From the NCBI GenBank assembly GCA_024280945.1, contig JAMXLO010000111.1, forward strand, positions 23,231-87,230: a stretch of DNA of 64,000 bases. Reading direction: 5' to 3'. The notes under the pieces were generated by a model. The model saw nothing but the letters and a program-made list of their open reading frames with translations. It was not told where the DNA came from and did no database searches. The position numbers were made by a program, and so were the translations under genes. The DNA comes from Acetobacteraceae bacterium (GTDB lineage: Bacteria > Pseudomonadota > Alphaproteobacteria > Acetobacterales > Acetobacteraceae). Below, in pieces: positions 49,612-58,894 of this stretch (positions are counted from its first letter, which is position 1; each line of letters starts with the position of its first letter).

Positions 49612-50820
49612 ATGGCCCTCAGCCGCTCTACCCGCGTCAATCTGCTGATCGGCAACGGCCACTTCCTGTCACACTTCTACGTACTTTGCCTGCCGCCGCT
49701 GTTTCTGCCCTGGCAGGCGGCCTTCAATGTCAGCTTTGCCGAACTCGGCTTGGCGATCGCACTGATGTCGGGCACCACGGCTGTCCTGCAGACCCCGGTG
49801 GGCTTTCTGGTGGACCGTTACGGGGCGCGACCGTTTTTGGTTGGCGGCACGTTGCTGATGTCGCTGTCGGTCGCAGCCATGGGCATGGCAGCCAGCTTCT
49901 GGCAGATCCTGGCGCTGGCCACCCTATCCGGGATCGGTAATTCGGTGATCCACCCGTCGGACTACGCGATCCTGTCGGGATCGGTTGACAAGGACCGCAT
50001 GGGGCGGTCGTTCGCGCTGCACACATTCAGCGGCAATCTTGGGTTCTCGGCTGGGCCGCCTGTCATGGCGCTGCTGACGGTCGCCATTGGCTGGCGATCG
50101 AGCCTGATCCTGGTCGGACTTCTCGGGGTTCCGGTGGTGGTCGCAATTCTGCTTCAGAGCAGCATTCTGAAGGACCAGGTGCGGCTTGAACCGAAGCACG
50201 TCGGCGCACGGCTCTCCGGACGCGAGCTGTTGATGAGCCGCACCATGTTGCTGTTCTTCGCCTTCTTCCTACTCGGCGCGATGGCAGGAGCCGGTGTGCA
50301 GTCCTGGTTGATCACGGTGCTGCACACAGTGAAAGGCATGGCGTTGGAGGCCGCTTCATCGGCCTTGACGGGCTACATGGCCGGATCGACGGTCGGCGTG
50401 CTGGTCGGTGGGTGGTTTGCTGATGCTCACAAACGCCGTGTACTCGGCTTCGCGGTAACGCTGACAGTCGCTTCCGCCATGCTGACCCTGATGGTGAACT
50501 TGCTCCCGGTTACGCCGGCCGCGGTGATCATTCTGATGTTTGCATCCGGGTTGGCGCTAGGCGCCAGCCGAACGCCTCGCGACGTGATGCTCAAGGATGC
50601 GTCGCCGCCAGGACAGGTTGGCAAGGTGTTCGGCTTTGTCAGCGCCGGCCTGCCGCTTGGCTCTGCACTGACACCGGTTCCGTTCGGTTTCCTGATCGAC
50701 CGCGGTCACCCGGAACTGATCCTGGTGCTGGTCGCCGCGCTCTTGCTCGCCAGCCTGCTCTGCGTGGGCACAGCGCGCTCGACCGCGCGCGCTGCACCAG
50801 TCACCCTACCAGCCGAGTAG
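49612..50820 (+). CDS. MFS transporter
   Basis: A 402-residue major facilitator protein with twelve predicted helices. It shares NGHFLSHFYVLCLPPLF, GFLVDRYGARPFL and GIGNSVIHPSDYAILSG with the MFS gene at 36444-37670, so the two are paralogues from the same subgroup. Here no aminotransferase is adjacent. The late loop GASRTPRDVMLKDASPPGQVG is another subgroup mark. Substrate unknown, but the similarity suggests related compounds. It ends five bases before the convergent DUF2076 gene. Confidence 0.86.
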   Translation: MALSRSTRVNLLIGNGHFLSHFYVLCLPPLFLPWQAAFNVSFAELGLAIALMSGTTAVLQTPVGFLVDRYGARPFLVGGTLLMSLSVAAMGMAASFWQILALATLSGIGNSVIHPSDYAILSGSVDKDRMGRSFALHTFSGNLGFSAGPPVMALLTVAIGWRSSLILVGLLGVPVVVAILLQSSILKDQVRLEPKHVGARLSGRELLMSRTMLLFFAFFLLGAMAGAGVQSWLITVLHTVKGMALEAASSALTGYMAGSTVGVLVGGWFADAHKRRVLGFAVTLTVASAMLTLMVNLLPVTPAAVIILMFASGLALGASRTPRDVMLKDASPPGQVGKVFGFVSAGLPLGSALTPVPFGFLIDRGHPELILVLVAALLLASLLCVGTARSTARAAPVTLPAE

Positions 50821-50824
50821 CGGC

Positions 50825-51616
50825 CTAGAACGTATCGTCGTCCGATCCACCACCCCCGGTATCCCAGCCCGGGTCGCTGCTGCCGTCCGTCCAGGACGAC
50901 TGATCGCTGCCCGAAGTATCCCAAGTCCCGCTGTCGATGTACCCCGGCTCGGCACCCGGTGCGGCTGCGCCGCCCCACGGGTTGTTCTCTTCGATAATCG
51001 TCGTGTTGCCGCCTCCGAAGCCCCCACCAAACCCATGGGAGCCCGAAAACAGGCTCATCAGCGCATTGCCCGCGACCAGACCACCCGCCACGCCGGCCGC
51101 CGTCGTCAGCGCCGAACCAAGGAAGCCCGAACCTTGCCGCTGAAACATACCCTGCGGATAATTGGGAGGGTACTGCGGCGGCGGTGGCTGATAGCCCTGC
51201 TGATAGTTCGGCTGGGCATTCTGGTTCCATCCGGGTCCCTGACCGCCCGGCCCGGAGGATCGCCCGCCTCCACCGAACAACCCGCTGAAGAACCCGCCGC
51301 CCGAACCTGATTGCTGCTGCTGCGCTTGCTGCGCCGCCTGGCGCGCCTGCTGCAGTTCCCACTCCATGCGCTGGATCCGGTTCTGCGCCTCGGTCAGCGC
51401 ATGCTCCTGAACGAAGGCCAGCTGAGCCAGCCGGTAACGCGCTGACGGATAGCGGCTGAACAGATCGGCAATCAGCCGGTCAGCCTCGGGATCGACCGGG
51501 GGCAAAGGCTGCGTCGTCACCGGGACCGAGCCGCCGAACGATGACCGCCCCTGCGCCTGATCGCCACTGACCCGGGCGATGAACTGGGTGATGATGTCGC
51601 GTTCTTCGTTGGTCAT
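50825..51616 (-). CDS. DUF2076 family protein
   Basis: A 263-residue protein. The N-terminal 75 residues carry the DUF2076 pattern (MTNEERDIITQFIARVSG, PPVDPEADRLIADLFSRYP, ARYRLAQLAFVQEHALTEAQ). A Gln-rich coiled helix and a long glycine/proline/tyrosine-rich linker follow. One small hydrophobic stretch (GSALTTAAGVAGGLVAGNAL) then leads to a Gly/Asp/Ser-rich acidic tail. It is a predicted periplasmic or envelope-associated protein of unknown role. No signal peptide is visible. Confidence 0.82.
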   Translation of the reverse strand: MTNEERDIITQFIARVSGDQAQGRSSFGGSVPVTTQPLPPVDPEADRLIADLFSRYPSARYRLAQLAFVQEHALTEAQNRIQRMEWELQQARQAAQQAQQQQSGSGGGFFSGLFGGGGRSSGPGGQGPGWNQNAQPNYQQGYQPPPPQYPPNYPQGMFQRQGSGFLGSALTTAAGVAGGLVAGNALMSLFSGSHGFGGGFGGGNTTIIEENNPWGGAAAPGAEPGYIDSGTWDTSGSDQSSWTDGSSDPGWDTGGGGSDDDTF

Positions 51617-51668
51617 TGGGGCACCCCTTGGGTTCCTGGCTGCGATGTGGCCTCGCGGGCTCGTTGCT

Positions 51669-52097
51669 TCAATGGCGCGACAGGCCCAGCCGGCGAACCT
51701 CGATCACCGGGCAACGATCCATGACCACAGTCAGGCCGGCAGCTCTCGCGCGTTCCGCGGCCGCCTCGTCCACCACGTCCAATTGCATCCACACTGTGCG
51801 CGCGCCAAGCCGGATTGCCTCGTCAACTGCTGCTCCGGCATTCGCGGAAGCCCGGAAGATGTCGACCATCTCCAGTGGTGCAGCCTCGGCAAGGCTGGCA
51901 ACGACCGTGCGGCCATGAATGGCGCGTCCAGCGAGCAATGGATTGACCGGCGTCGCATCATAGCCGCGCGCGAGCAGGAACCCGAACACGCCATGCGAGG
52001 GGCGCCAGGTCTTGTCTGATGCACCGACCACGGCAATGCGCCGTGTCCGGGTAAGAATGTCGCGGATAACTTGGTCGGTCTGGCCATCAATGGACAT
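51669..52097 (-). CDS. CoA-binding domain protein
   Basis: A 142-residue Rossmann-fold protein of the CoA-binding (succinyl-CoA synthetase alpha N-terminal like) family, as in YccU. Marks are [32 protein letters not shown] and [10 protein letters not shown], and one Cys in MDRCPVIE near the end. Function in the cell is not established for this family. It is divergent from glyQ with 118 bp between the starts. Confidence 0.88.
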   Translation of the reverse strand: MSIDGQTDQVIRDILTRTRRIAVVGASDKTWRPSHGVFGFLLARGYDATPVNPLLAGRAIHGRTVVASLAEAAPLEMVDIFRASANAGAAVDEAIRLGARTVWMQLDVVDEAAAERARAAGLTVVMDRCPVIEVRRLGLSRH

Positions 52098-52216
52098 GCA
52101 CTAAGGATAGCAGTGCGAGCGTCTCTTGCACCCTTGCGACGAGCGTTCTCCTGTGCGGTGTTGCCGCGTGCCCGGCCTTGCTCTATGTGGCGCCGCAATC
52201 AACTGATCCCGGCCAG

Positions 52217-53080
52217 ATGAACGGCACGAAGCCCAGTTTTCAGGCACTGATCCTGCGGCTGCACGACTACTGGTCGCGGCAGGGCTGCGTGATCCTGCAG
52301 CCTTACGACCTGGAAATGGGTGCCGGCACATTTCATCCGGCGACCACGTTGCGGGCACTGGGACCGAAGCCGTGGCGCGCCGCCTATGTGCAGCCTAGCC
52401 GCCGGCCGACCGACGGCCGGTATGGCGAAAATCCCAACCGGCTGCAGCACTACTACCAGTATCAGGTGATCATGAAGCCCTCGCCCGAGGACGCGCAGGA
52501 ATTGCTGCTGGGCAGCTATCGCCAACTGGGCCTGGACCCGCTGCTGCACGATTTTCGTTTTGTCGAGGATGATTGGGAAAGCCCAACTCTTGGCGCCTGG
52601 GGCCTGGGTTGGGAGGTGTGGTGCGACGGTATGGAAGTGGGGCAGTTCACCTATTTCCAGCAGGTCGGCGGCATCCCGGTGATGCTGCCGTCGTTCGAGA
52701 TGACCTACGGGCTGGAACGCCTGGCAATGTATGCGCAGGACGTGGACAACGTCTTCGACCTGGACTTCAACGGTGCAGGCGTGCGGTATCGCGACGTTTT
52801 CCTTCGTGCCGAACGCGAATACAGTGCCTACAATTTCGAGTATGCCGACTCAGCGTTGCTGGCACGGCACTTTGTCGATGCCGAGCACGAGTGTGCAGTG
52901 CTGCTGGAGCGCGGGCTGGCCTTGCCGGCCTATGACCAGTGCATCAAGGCGAGTCACCTGTTCAACCTGCTGGACGCGCGGGGCGTTATCAGCGTGACCG
53001 AGCGGGCCAGCTATATCGGCCGCGTGCGCAGCCTGGCAAAGGGCTGCTGCGAGGCCTGGGTCGCCGGCGAAAACCAATGA
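52217..53080 (+). CDS. glyQ: Glycine--tRNA ligase alpha subunit
   Basis: The 287-residue alpha subunit of the heterotetrameric bacterial glycyl-tRNA synthetase. It holds class-II motifs: [56 protein letters not shown] and [20 protein letters not shown]. The ATG at 52217 gives the family N-terminus. Its beta subunit gene glyS starts 930 bp downstream; the interval holds toxin-antitoxin genes, which is unusual for a pair normally adjacent. Confidence 0.95.
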   Translation: MNGTKPSFQALILRLHDYWSRQGCVILQPYDLEMGAGTFHPATTLRALGPKPWRAAYVQPSRRPTDGRYGENPNRLQHYYQYQVIMKPSPEDAQELLLGSYRQLGLDPLLHDFRFVEDDWESPTLGAWGLGWEVWCDGMEVGQFTYFQQVGGIPVMLPSFEMTYGLERLAMYAQDVDNVFDLDFNGAGVRYRDVFLRAEREYSAYNFEYADSALLARHFVDAEHECAVLLERGLALPAYDQCIKASHLFNLLDARGVISVTERASYIGRVRSLAKGCCEAWVAGENQ

Positions 53081-53103
53081 TCGAGGAAAGGGAAGGAAAC
53101 ATC

Positions 53104-53289
53104 ATGGAACTGCTGATCGAGGATGCGGAAGCTTGCCAGCTTGCGGCCGAACTGGTGGAGCTGACCGGGGACAGCCTGAGATTTGCAGTGATTACCGCGC
53201 TGCGTGAGGAGCGTGACAGAGCACTGGCACGCCGACGACGCCACGAGCGCATCATGGCGATCACCCGGGAGATCGCCTGCGCGGCATGA
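53104..53289 (+). CDS. Orphan VapB/PSK-type antitoxin-like protein
   Basis: A 61-residue protein: LLIEDAEACQLAAELVELTG, then SLRFAVITALREERDRALAR. This is the PSK-type transcription factor / VapB antitoxin pattern (Rv0623-like), close to the 53359-53616 product (SEEAYRLASRLSELTGESLT). No PIN toxin follows it directly. It lies 23 bp after glyQ and is preceded by GGAAGGAAACATC. It may be a degraded or duplicated antitoxin, or regulate the vapBC next to it. Confidence 0.65.
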   Translation: MELLIEDAEACQLAAELVELTGDSLRFAVITALREERDRALARRRRHERIMAITREIACAA

Positions 53290-53358
53290 GCCGACGTTTC
53301 CCGTGACTCACGGCATTGGCGCGCCTATTTCTACCAATGCTGTGGAGTTTCTACCCAT

Positions 53359-53616
53359 ATGGGCGCGCAACTGAATATCAAGAGTGAGGAAGCCTACCGG
53401 CTTGCATCCAGGCTGTCCGAACTGACTGGCGAAAGCCTGACCAGTGTCGTCATCGAGGCCCTGCGGACGGAACTGGAGCGCCGGGAGCGCAAGCTGGATG
53501 TGGAGGCGGAGGTGGATCGCATTATGGCAATTGCCAAGGAAATCCGCGCCCACATGCGTGAACCAGTCAGCTCGGACACAAGCTGGATGTATGACGAGGA
53601 CGGATTGCCCAAGTGA
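53359..53616 (+). CDS. vapB: VapB-type antitoxin
   Basis: An 85-residue antitoxin. The first 45 residues are a ribbon-helix-helix-like/PSK DNA-binding segment (LNIKSEEAYRLASRLSELTG, SLTSVVIEALRTELE). The acidic C-terminus, with WMYDEDGLPK, is the part that wraps the toxin. Its stop TGA overlaps the vapC GTG (GTGA), which couples their synthesis. VapB is expected to neutralise VapC and repress the module's promoter. Confidence 0.85.
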   Translation: MGAQLNIKSEEAYRLASRLSELTGESLTSVVIEALRTELERRERKLDVEAEVDRIMAIAKEIRAHMREPVSSDTSWMYDEDGLPK

Positions 53617-54008
53617 TCGTGGACACATCGGCGCTCCTGGCAGTCGTGCTCGATGAGCCTGATGCCCGCCGCTTCGCTGTGGCTATAAGACGGTCGGCCA
53701 GGGCACGCATGCCTGCCCCGGCCTGGTTCGAGGCGGCACTCGCGATCGAGACCAAAGGTGACGATATCGCCAGCCGTCGCTTCGATGAGGCAACACGCCG
53801 GCTCCGCATCGAACTCATGCCGTTCACGCCTGAGCATGCAGAGCTGGCGCGCGAGGCGCGACGCATCTATGGCCGCGGACGCCACCCGGCGAAACTGAAT
53901 TTCGGCGACTGCATGGCGTACGGCGTGGCGAAAGCCGAGGGAGAACCTCTGCTGTTCAAGGGGAGCGACTTCTCGCAGACAGATATCGAACCGGCGCTGA
54001 AGGACTGA
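53613..54008 (+). CDS. vapC: VapC toxin, PIN-domain ribonuclease
   Basis: A 131-residue PIN-domain endonuclease that cleaves RNA when free of VapB. The acidic Mg2+-binding residues are present: Asp4 in MIVDTSALLAV, Glu40 in PAWFEAALAIE, Asp99 in NFGDCMAYGVA and Asp119 in FKGSDFSQTDI. So it looks active. Start is GTG at 53613. Its stop is two bases before the glyS start, so the module is transcribed and translated within the glyQS unit. Confidence 0.9.
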   Translation: MIVDTSALLAVVLDEPDARRFAVAIRRSARARMPAPAWFEAALAIETKGDDIASRRFDEATRRLRIELMPFTPEHAELAREARRIYGRGRHPAKLNFGDCMAYGVAKAEGEPLLFKGSDFSQTDIEPALKD

Positions 54009-54010
54009 GC

Positions 54011-56065
54011 ATGCCGGAACTGTTCCTCGAACTGTTCAGCGAGGAAATTCCCGCTCGCATGCAGGCGCGGGCAGCAGAGGATCTATCCCGGCTATGCGGC
54101 GATGCACTGGCGCCTCTGGAGCCGACGAAGCTGCGGTCCTGGTATGGGCCTCGACGCATCGCGCTGTCAGCGGAGGTCGCCGACAGCGTTGCTCCCAGCA
54201 GCACCACGGAACGCGGACCGCGAACCAACGCCCCGGAACAGGCGCTGGCCGGGTTCCTGCGCAAGCATGGCGCGAGCCGTGACCAGATCAGGCAGGAGGG
54301 CGGCTATTGGGTCCTGGATAAGAGGTCGGATGCAGTCCCGGCGGAACACCTGATCGCGGAGGCGATCCCGCCGCTGCTCCGTCGCTTCCCCTGGCCGAAG
54401 TCGATGCGCTGGGGTGCCGGCAGCAACTTCCTCTGGGTCCGCCCGCTGCGCCGCATCGTCTGCCTGCTGGACGGCGACGTGGTGCCGTTCGACCTGCGCG
54501 AGGGGGACGACGATGGCCACGGCCTGGCATCGGGCACGCTGACCGAAGGGCATCGCTTCCACGCGCCAGGTGCCTTCGCCGTTGCCTCTGCACCTGACTG
54601 GGCGGAGAAGCTGCTCGCGCATCGGGTGCTGGTCGACGCTGGCGACCGCAAGGCCGTGATTGCGCGGGGCCTGGCAACGCTGACCAATGAGGCGCAGCCG
54701 GTGGATGACCCAGGCCTGCTGGACGAGGTGGCGGGGTTGGTCGAATGGCCGGTGCCCCTGCTTGGCCGCATCGATCCGGGGTTCATGGACCTGCCGCCCG
54801 AAGTGCGGCAGGTGTCGATGCGGGTCAACCAGCGCTACTTCGCGTTCCGCTACCCGGACGGAACGGCGGCACCGTATTTCGGCTTTGTCGCCAATATCGA
54901 GCCGGCGGATGCCGGCGCCATCTCGATCGCCGGCAATGAGCGGGTGCTCCGTGCGCGCTTCGCCGATGCCAGGCACTTCTGGGACCTGGACCGCAAGGCA
55001 CGTCTGGAATCGCGAGTCCCGCTGCTGGACCACGTAACGTTTCACGCGAAGCTGGGCAGCCAGGGCGAACGGGGGCGGCGGCTGGAGCGGCTGGCGGAGG
55101 AGATCGCGCCGCTGGTCGGCGCGGGACCGGCGCTGGCACGCGACGCGGCGCGCCTCGCCAAGGCCGACCTTGTCACCGGCATGGTCGGCGAATTCCCCGA
55201 GTTGCAGGGTGTGATGGGCCGCTATTACGCGTTGCACGACGGCGAAGACCCGTTGGTGGCTGATGCCATCCGCGACCACTATGCCCCAAAGGGGCCGGCG
55301 GACGCGGTGCCGACGGCGGAGGCCGCGATAGCCGTGGCATTGGCAGACAAGTTGGACCAGCTGGTGGGGTTCTTCGCCATTGGTGAACGTCCGACCGGCG
55401 CTGGCGACCCGTTCGCCTTGCGCCGCGCGGCGCTGGGCATCCTCCGGATCATCCGGGAGAACCGGCTGCGGCTCAACCTGCTGCCGCTGATCCGCCTCGC
55501 CGGCGAAACCTGGCACCATCGTGGGGTGCACCCCCTGCCGCCTGAGGAGCTTCTGGACTTCCTGGCGGACAGGCTGCGCGTGCAACTCCGAGCCGAGGGA
55601 GCGCGGCACGACGTGCTGTCAGCCGTGTTCGCCGCCGGCGCCGATGACGACGTCACGCGCCTGTTGGCGCGCGCTGAGGCGGTCACCTCTCTGTTAGGTT
55701 CGGACGACGGTATCCACCTGCTCACTGCCTACCGCCGCGCCGCCAACATCCTGCGCATCGAGGACCGAAAGGATGGGCCTCATACCGGCGCGCCGGATAA
55801 CGACATGCTGATCGCCCCGGAGGAGCAGGCGCTGGCGCACACTCTGGAGGAACTGGGCCAGCAAGTCGCCCCATTGCTGGAACAGGAAGATTTTCTTGGC
55901 GCGATGGCCGCGCTCGCACGACTTCGCGCGCCTTTGGACAGATTTTTTGATAAGGTGACTGTGAATGCGCAACAGCCAGAGTTGCGCCGCAATCGTTTGC
56001 GTCTTGTTCATCAAGTCCGGGCCAGGATGGACCGGATTGCGGACTTCTCGAAAATCGAGGGCTGA
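54011..56065 (+). CDS. glyS: Glycine--tRNA ligase beta subunit
   Basis: The 684-residue beta subunit, needed for tRNA recognition. MPELFLELFSEEIPARMQAR is the normal beginning, PPEVRQVSMRVNQRYFAFR lies in the middle and an HD-like/anticodon-binding region sits toward the end. It begins two bases after vapC. ppdK follows six bases after its stop, so glyQ-vapB-vapB-vapC-glyS-ppdK could be one transcript. Gene length and composition are normal. Confidence 0.95.
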   Translation: MPELFLELFSEEIPARMQARAAEDLSRLCGDALAPLEPTKLRSWYGPRRIALSAEVADSVAPSSTTERGPRTNAPEQALAGFLRKHGASRDQIRQEGGYWVLDKRSDAVPAEHLIAEAIPPLLRRFPWPKSMRWGAGSNFLWVRPLRRIVCLLDGDVVPFDLREGDDDGHGLASGTLTEGHRFHAPGAFAVASAPDWAEKLLAHRVLVDAGDRKAVIARGLATLTNEAQPVDDPGLLDEVAGLVEWPVPLLGRIDPGFMDLPPEVRQVSMRVNQRYFAFRYPDGTAAPYFGFVANIEPADAGAISIAGNERVLRARFADARHFWDLDRKARLESRVPLLDHVTFHAKLGSQGERGRRLERLAEEIAPLVGAGPALARDAARLAKADLVTGMVGEFPELQGVMGRYYALHDGEDPLVADAIRDHYAPKGPADAVPTAEAAIAVALADKLDQLVGFFAIGERPTGAGDPFALRRAALGILRIIRENRLRLNLLPLIRLAGETWHHRGVHPLPPEELLDFLADRLRVQLRAEGARHDVLSAVFAAGADDDVTRLLARAEAVTSLLGSDDGIHLLTAYRRAANILRIEDRKDGPHTGAPDNDMLIAPEEQALAHTLEELGQQVAPLLEQEDFLGAMAALARLRAPLDRFFDKVTVNAQQPELRRNRLRLVHQVRARMDRIADFSKIEG

Positions 56066-56071
56066 ATCGGC

Positions 56072-58741
56072 ATGACAAAATGGGTGTACAGCTTCGGCGC
56101 CGGCCACAACGAGGGCGGCGCGGACATGCGCAACCTGCTGGGCGGCAAGGGCGCCAACCTGGCCGAGATGGCCGGCATCGGGCTGCCGGTCCCCCCGGGG
56201 TTCACCCTGACCACCGAGGTCTGCACCGCTTTCTATCAGAACCAGCGGAAGTACCCGAACGACCTGTCATCCCAGGTGCATGAGGCACTGAGACGGCTGG
56301 AAAAAGCCCAGGGACTGAAGTTCGGCGACAAGCACAAGCCGTTGCTGGTCTCGGTCCGCTCCGGAGCGCGTGTGTCCATGCCGGGGATGATGGACACGGT
56401 GCTGAACCTCGGGCTGAACGACGCAACAGTGGACGGGCTCGGCGAGGAGGCAGACGACCCGCGCTTCGCCTGGGACTCCTACCGGCGCTTCATCCAGATG
56501 TACGGTTCAGTTGTACTTGGGGTCGATCACCACCGGTTCGAGGAGATCATCGAGCACACCAAGCTCGACTCCGGCGTCACCGAAGACACGCAGCTCAGCG
56601 CCCAGGACTGGCACCGGGTAGCGCAGAGCTACAAGGACATGATTGAGAGCGAGACCGGCAAGCCATTCCCGCAGGACCCCGAGGAGCAGCTCTGGGGCGC
56701 CATCGGTGCGGTGTTCGGCTCCTGGATGAACCCCCGCGCGATCACCTATCGCAAGCTGCACGACATCCCGGCCGAATGGGGCACCGCCGTGAACGTCCAG
56801 GCCATGGTGTTCGGCAACATGGGCAATGACTGCGCGACCGGCGTCTGCTTCACCCGCGACCCGTCGACTGGCGAAAATGTATTCTATGGCGAGTACCTGG
56901 TGAACGCGCAGGGCGAGGATGTGGTGGCCGGCATCCGCACCCCCCAGCCGGTCTCGAAGCATCGCGCCAAGCCGGACGAGACACCGCTGGAAGTGTCGAT
57001 GCCTGGTCCGTATGCCGAATTGCTGAAGGTCCGCGAGACGCTGGAGCAGCACTACAAGGACATGCAGGACCTGGAGTTCACCATCCAGAAGCGCAAGCTG
57101 TACATGCTGCAGACTCGCAACGGCAAGCGCACTGCGGCGGCCTCGCTCAAGATCGCGGTGGACATGGCGCGCGAGGGCCTGATCGATCAGGCCGAAGCAG
57201 TACGGCGGGTCAATCCCTCGGCGCTCGACCAATTGCTGCACCCGACATTGGATCCGAAAGCGCATCGCACATTGTTGGCGAAAGGACTGCCCGCCAGTCC
57301 GGGCGCCGCATCGGGCGCGGTGGTTTTCACCGCCGACGAGGCCGAAAGCCGCGCTCAAAAGGGTGAGGCAATCATATTGGTGCGGGTCGAAACCAGCCCC
57401 GAAGACATCCACGGCATGCACGCCGCCCGCGGCATCCTGACCACGCGTGGCGGCATGACCAGCCATGCCGCAGTGGTTGCGCGCGGGATGGGCCGGCCCT
57501 GCGTGGCCGGCGCCGGCGGCGTGCTTGTCGACTATGTCGCCCAGACCTTGTCGGCCGGCGGCAAGACGGTACGCGCCGGCGAGACGATCACCCTCGATGG
57601 CGCCACCGGCGAGGTGTTCATCGGCACCGTGGCGATGATCGAGCCGTCGATGTCGGGGGATTTCGCGACGCTGATGAGCTGGGCGGATGAAGCGCGCACA
57701 CTTGGCGTGCGGGCCAATGCGGAGACGCCGTTGGACGCCGAGACGGCGAAGCGGTTCGGTGCCGACGGGATCGGACTGTGCCGGACCGAGCATATGTTCT
57801 TCGACCCCGAGCGCATCGGCGCCGTGCGGCAGATGATCATGGCGAGCAACGAGGACGGCCGCCGTACCGCACTCGCGCGGCTACTGCCGTTTCAGCGCGA
57901 TGACTTCCACAAGCTCTTCCAGATCATGGGCGATATGCCGGTGACGATCCGGTTGCTGGATCCGCCCTTGCACGAGTTCCTGCCGCATGGTGACGCGGAG
58001 CTGGAGGAGGTGGCGAAGGCGTCCGGCGAGAGCGTCGAGGCGATCCGCCGGCGCGCCGCCGAGTTGGCGGAAGCCAATCCGATGCTCGGGCATCGCGGCT
58101 GCCGGTTGGGGATCTCCTTCCCCGAGATTTACGAAATGCAGGCCCGCGCGATCTTCGAGGGAGCGCTGGCGGTGCACAAGGAAACCGGCAAGGCGCCGCA
58201 TCCAGAGGTGATGATCCCGTTGGTCGGCCTTACCAAGGAACTGGAGATCACCCGCGCCCAGGTCGATCGGGTTGCGGAGGAGGTGTTCAAGGAAGCCGGC
58301 CGCCGGATCGACTACAGCGTCGGCACAATGATCGAGCTGCCACGGGCGGCCATCATTGCGGACCGTATCGCCGAGGTGGCTGACTTCTTCAGCTTCGGCA
58401 CCAATGACCTGACACAGACGGTGTTCGGCCTTTCCCGGGACGATGCGGGCAAGTTCCTGCCGGATTACGTGGAGAAAGGCATCCTGCCGAAGGACCCGTT
58501 TGTGTCGATCGATGTCGATGGCGTGGGGGCAATGGTGCGCCTGGCAGCCGAGCGCGGGCGCAAGACCAAGACAAGATTGAAGCTGGGAATCTGTGGCGAA
58601 CACGGCGGCGACCCGGCCTCGATTGCGTTCTGCCAGGCGGCCGAACTGGACTACGTGTCCTGCAGCCCATACCGGGTGCCGGTGGCACGTCTGGCGGCAG
58701 CGCAGGCGGCTCTCGGCGTGGAGAGCGATAGGACAGCGTAG
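56072..58741 (+). CDS. ppdK: Pyruvate, phosphate dikinase
   Basis: An 889-residue enzyme that interconverts pyruvate, ATP and Pi with PEP, AMP and PPi. The N-terminal ATP-grasp domain begins at GAGHNEGGADMRNLLGGKGA. The phosphohistidine is in TRGGMTSHAAVVARGMGRP, near residue 463. The PEP/pyruvate-binding TIM barrel carries RLLDPPLHEFLPHG, GCRLGISFPEIYEMQARAIF and GICGEHGGDP (catalytic Cys near 840). Glycine tRNA ligase-ppdK adjacency is common in alphaproteobacteria. Role is gluconeogenesis or pyruvate metabolism. Six-base gap after glyS. Confidence 0.96.
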   Translation: MTKWVYSFGAGHNEGGADMRNLLGGKGANLAEMAGIGLPVPPGFTLTTEVCTAFYQNQRKYPNDLSSQVHEALRRLEKAQGLKFGDKHKPLLVSVRSGARVSMPGMMDTVLNLGLNDATVDGLGEEADDPRFAWDSYRRFIQMYGSVVLGVDHHRFEEIIEHTKLDSGVTEDTQLSAQDWHRVAQSYKDMIESETGKPFPQDPEEQLWGAIGAVFGSWMNPRAITYRKLHDIPAEWGTAVNVQAMVFGNMGNDCATGVCFTRDPSTGENVFYGEYLVNAQGEDVVAGIRTPQPVSKHRAKPDETPLEVSMPGPYAELLKVRETLEQHYKDMQDLEFTIQKRKLYMLQTRNGKRTAAASLKIAVDMAREGLIDQAEAVRRVNPSALDQLLHPTLDPKAHRTLLAKGLPASPGAASGAVVFTADEAESRAQKGEAIILVRVETSPEDIHGMHAARGILTTRGGMTSHAAVVARGMGRPCVAGAGGVLVDYVAQTLSAGGKTVRAGETITLDGATGEVFIGTVAMIEPSMSGDFATLMSWADEARTLGVRANAETPLDAETAKRFGADGIGLCRTEHMFFDPERIGAVRQMIMASNEDGRRTALARLLPFQRDDFHKLFQIMGDMPVTIRLLDPPLHEFLPHGDAELEEVAKASGESVEAIRRRAAELAEANPMLGHRGCRLGISFPEIYEMQARAIFEGALAVHKETGKAPHPEVMIPLVGLTKELEITRAQVDRVAEEVFKEAGRRIDYSVGTMIELPRAAIIADRIAEVADFFSFGTNDLTQTVFGLSRDDAGKFLPDYVEKGILPKDPFVSIDVDGVGAMVRLAAERGRKTKTRLKLGICGEHGGDPASIAFCQAAELDYVSCSPYRVPVARLAAAQAALGVESDRTA

Positions 58742-58789
58742 CCCGGCAGCATAAGGCAGCATAACAGGATGGTTGAGCCCACTCCGTCC

Positions 58790-58868
58790 GTCATTCCCGC
58801 GAAAGCGGGAAACCAGCCACGCCAAAAGCGCGCCTGTTAGGCCGGATCCCCGCTTCCGCGGGGATGAC
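58790..58868. repeat. GTCATTCCCGCGAAAGCGGG-type palindromic repeat
   Basis: A 79-bp element whose 20-base arms GTCATTCCCGCGAAAGCGGG and CCCGCTTCCGCGGGGATGAC are near-perfect inverse copies. It matches the widespread proteobacterial REP/BIME-like unit. It lies between convergent ppdK and zapE and may act as a bidirectional mRNA-end structure. A small GCAGCATAA direct repeat lies just before it. Confidence 0.75.
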
Positions 58869-58894
58869 CATTGGGCGATGCTACACGGAACGAC

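Noticed and set aside
54167..55609. Minus-strand reading frame of 480 codons
   Set aside because: It lies wholly within glyS in antisense and shows no motif or ribosome site.
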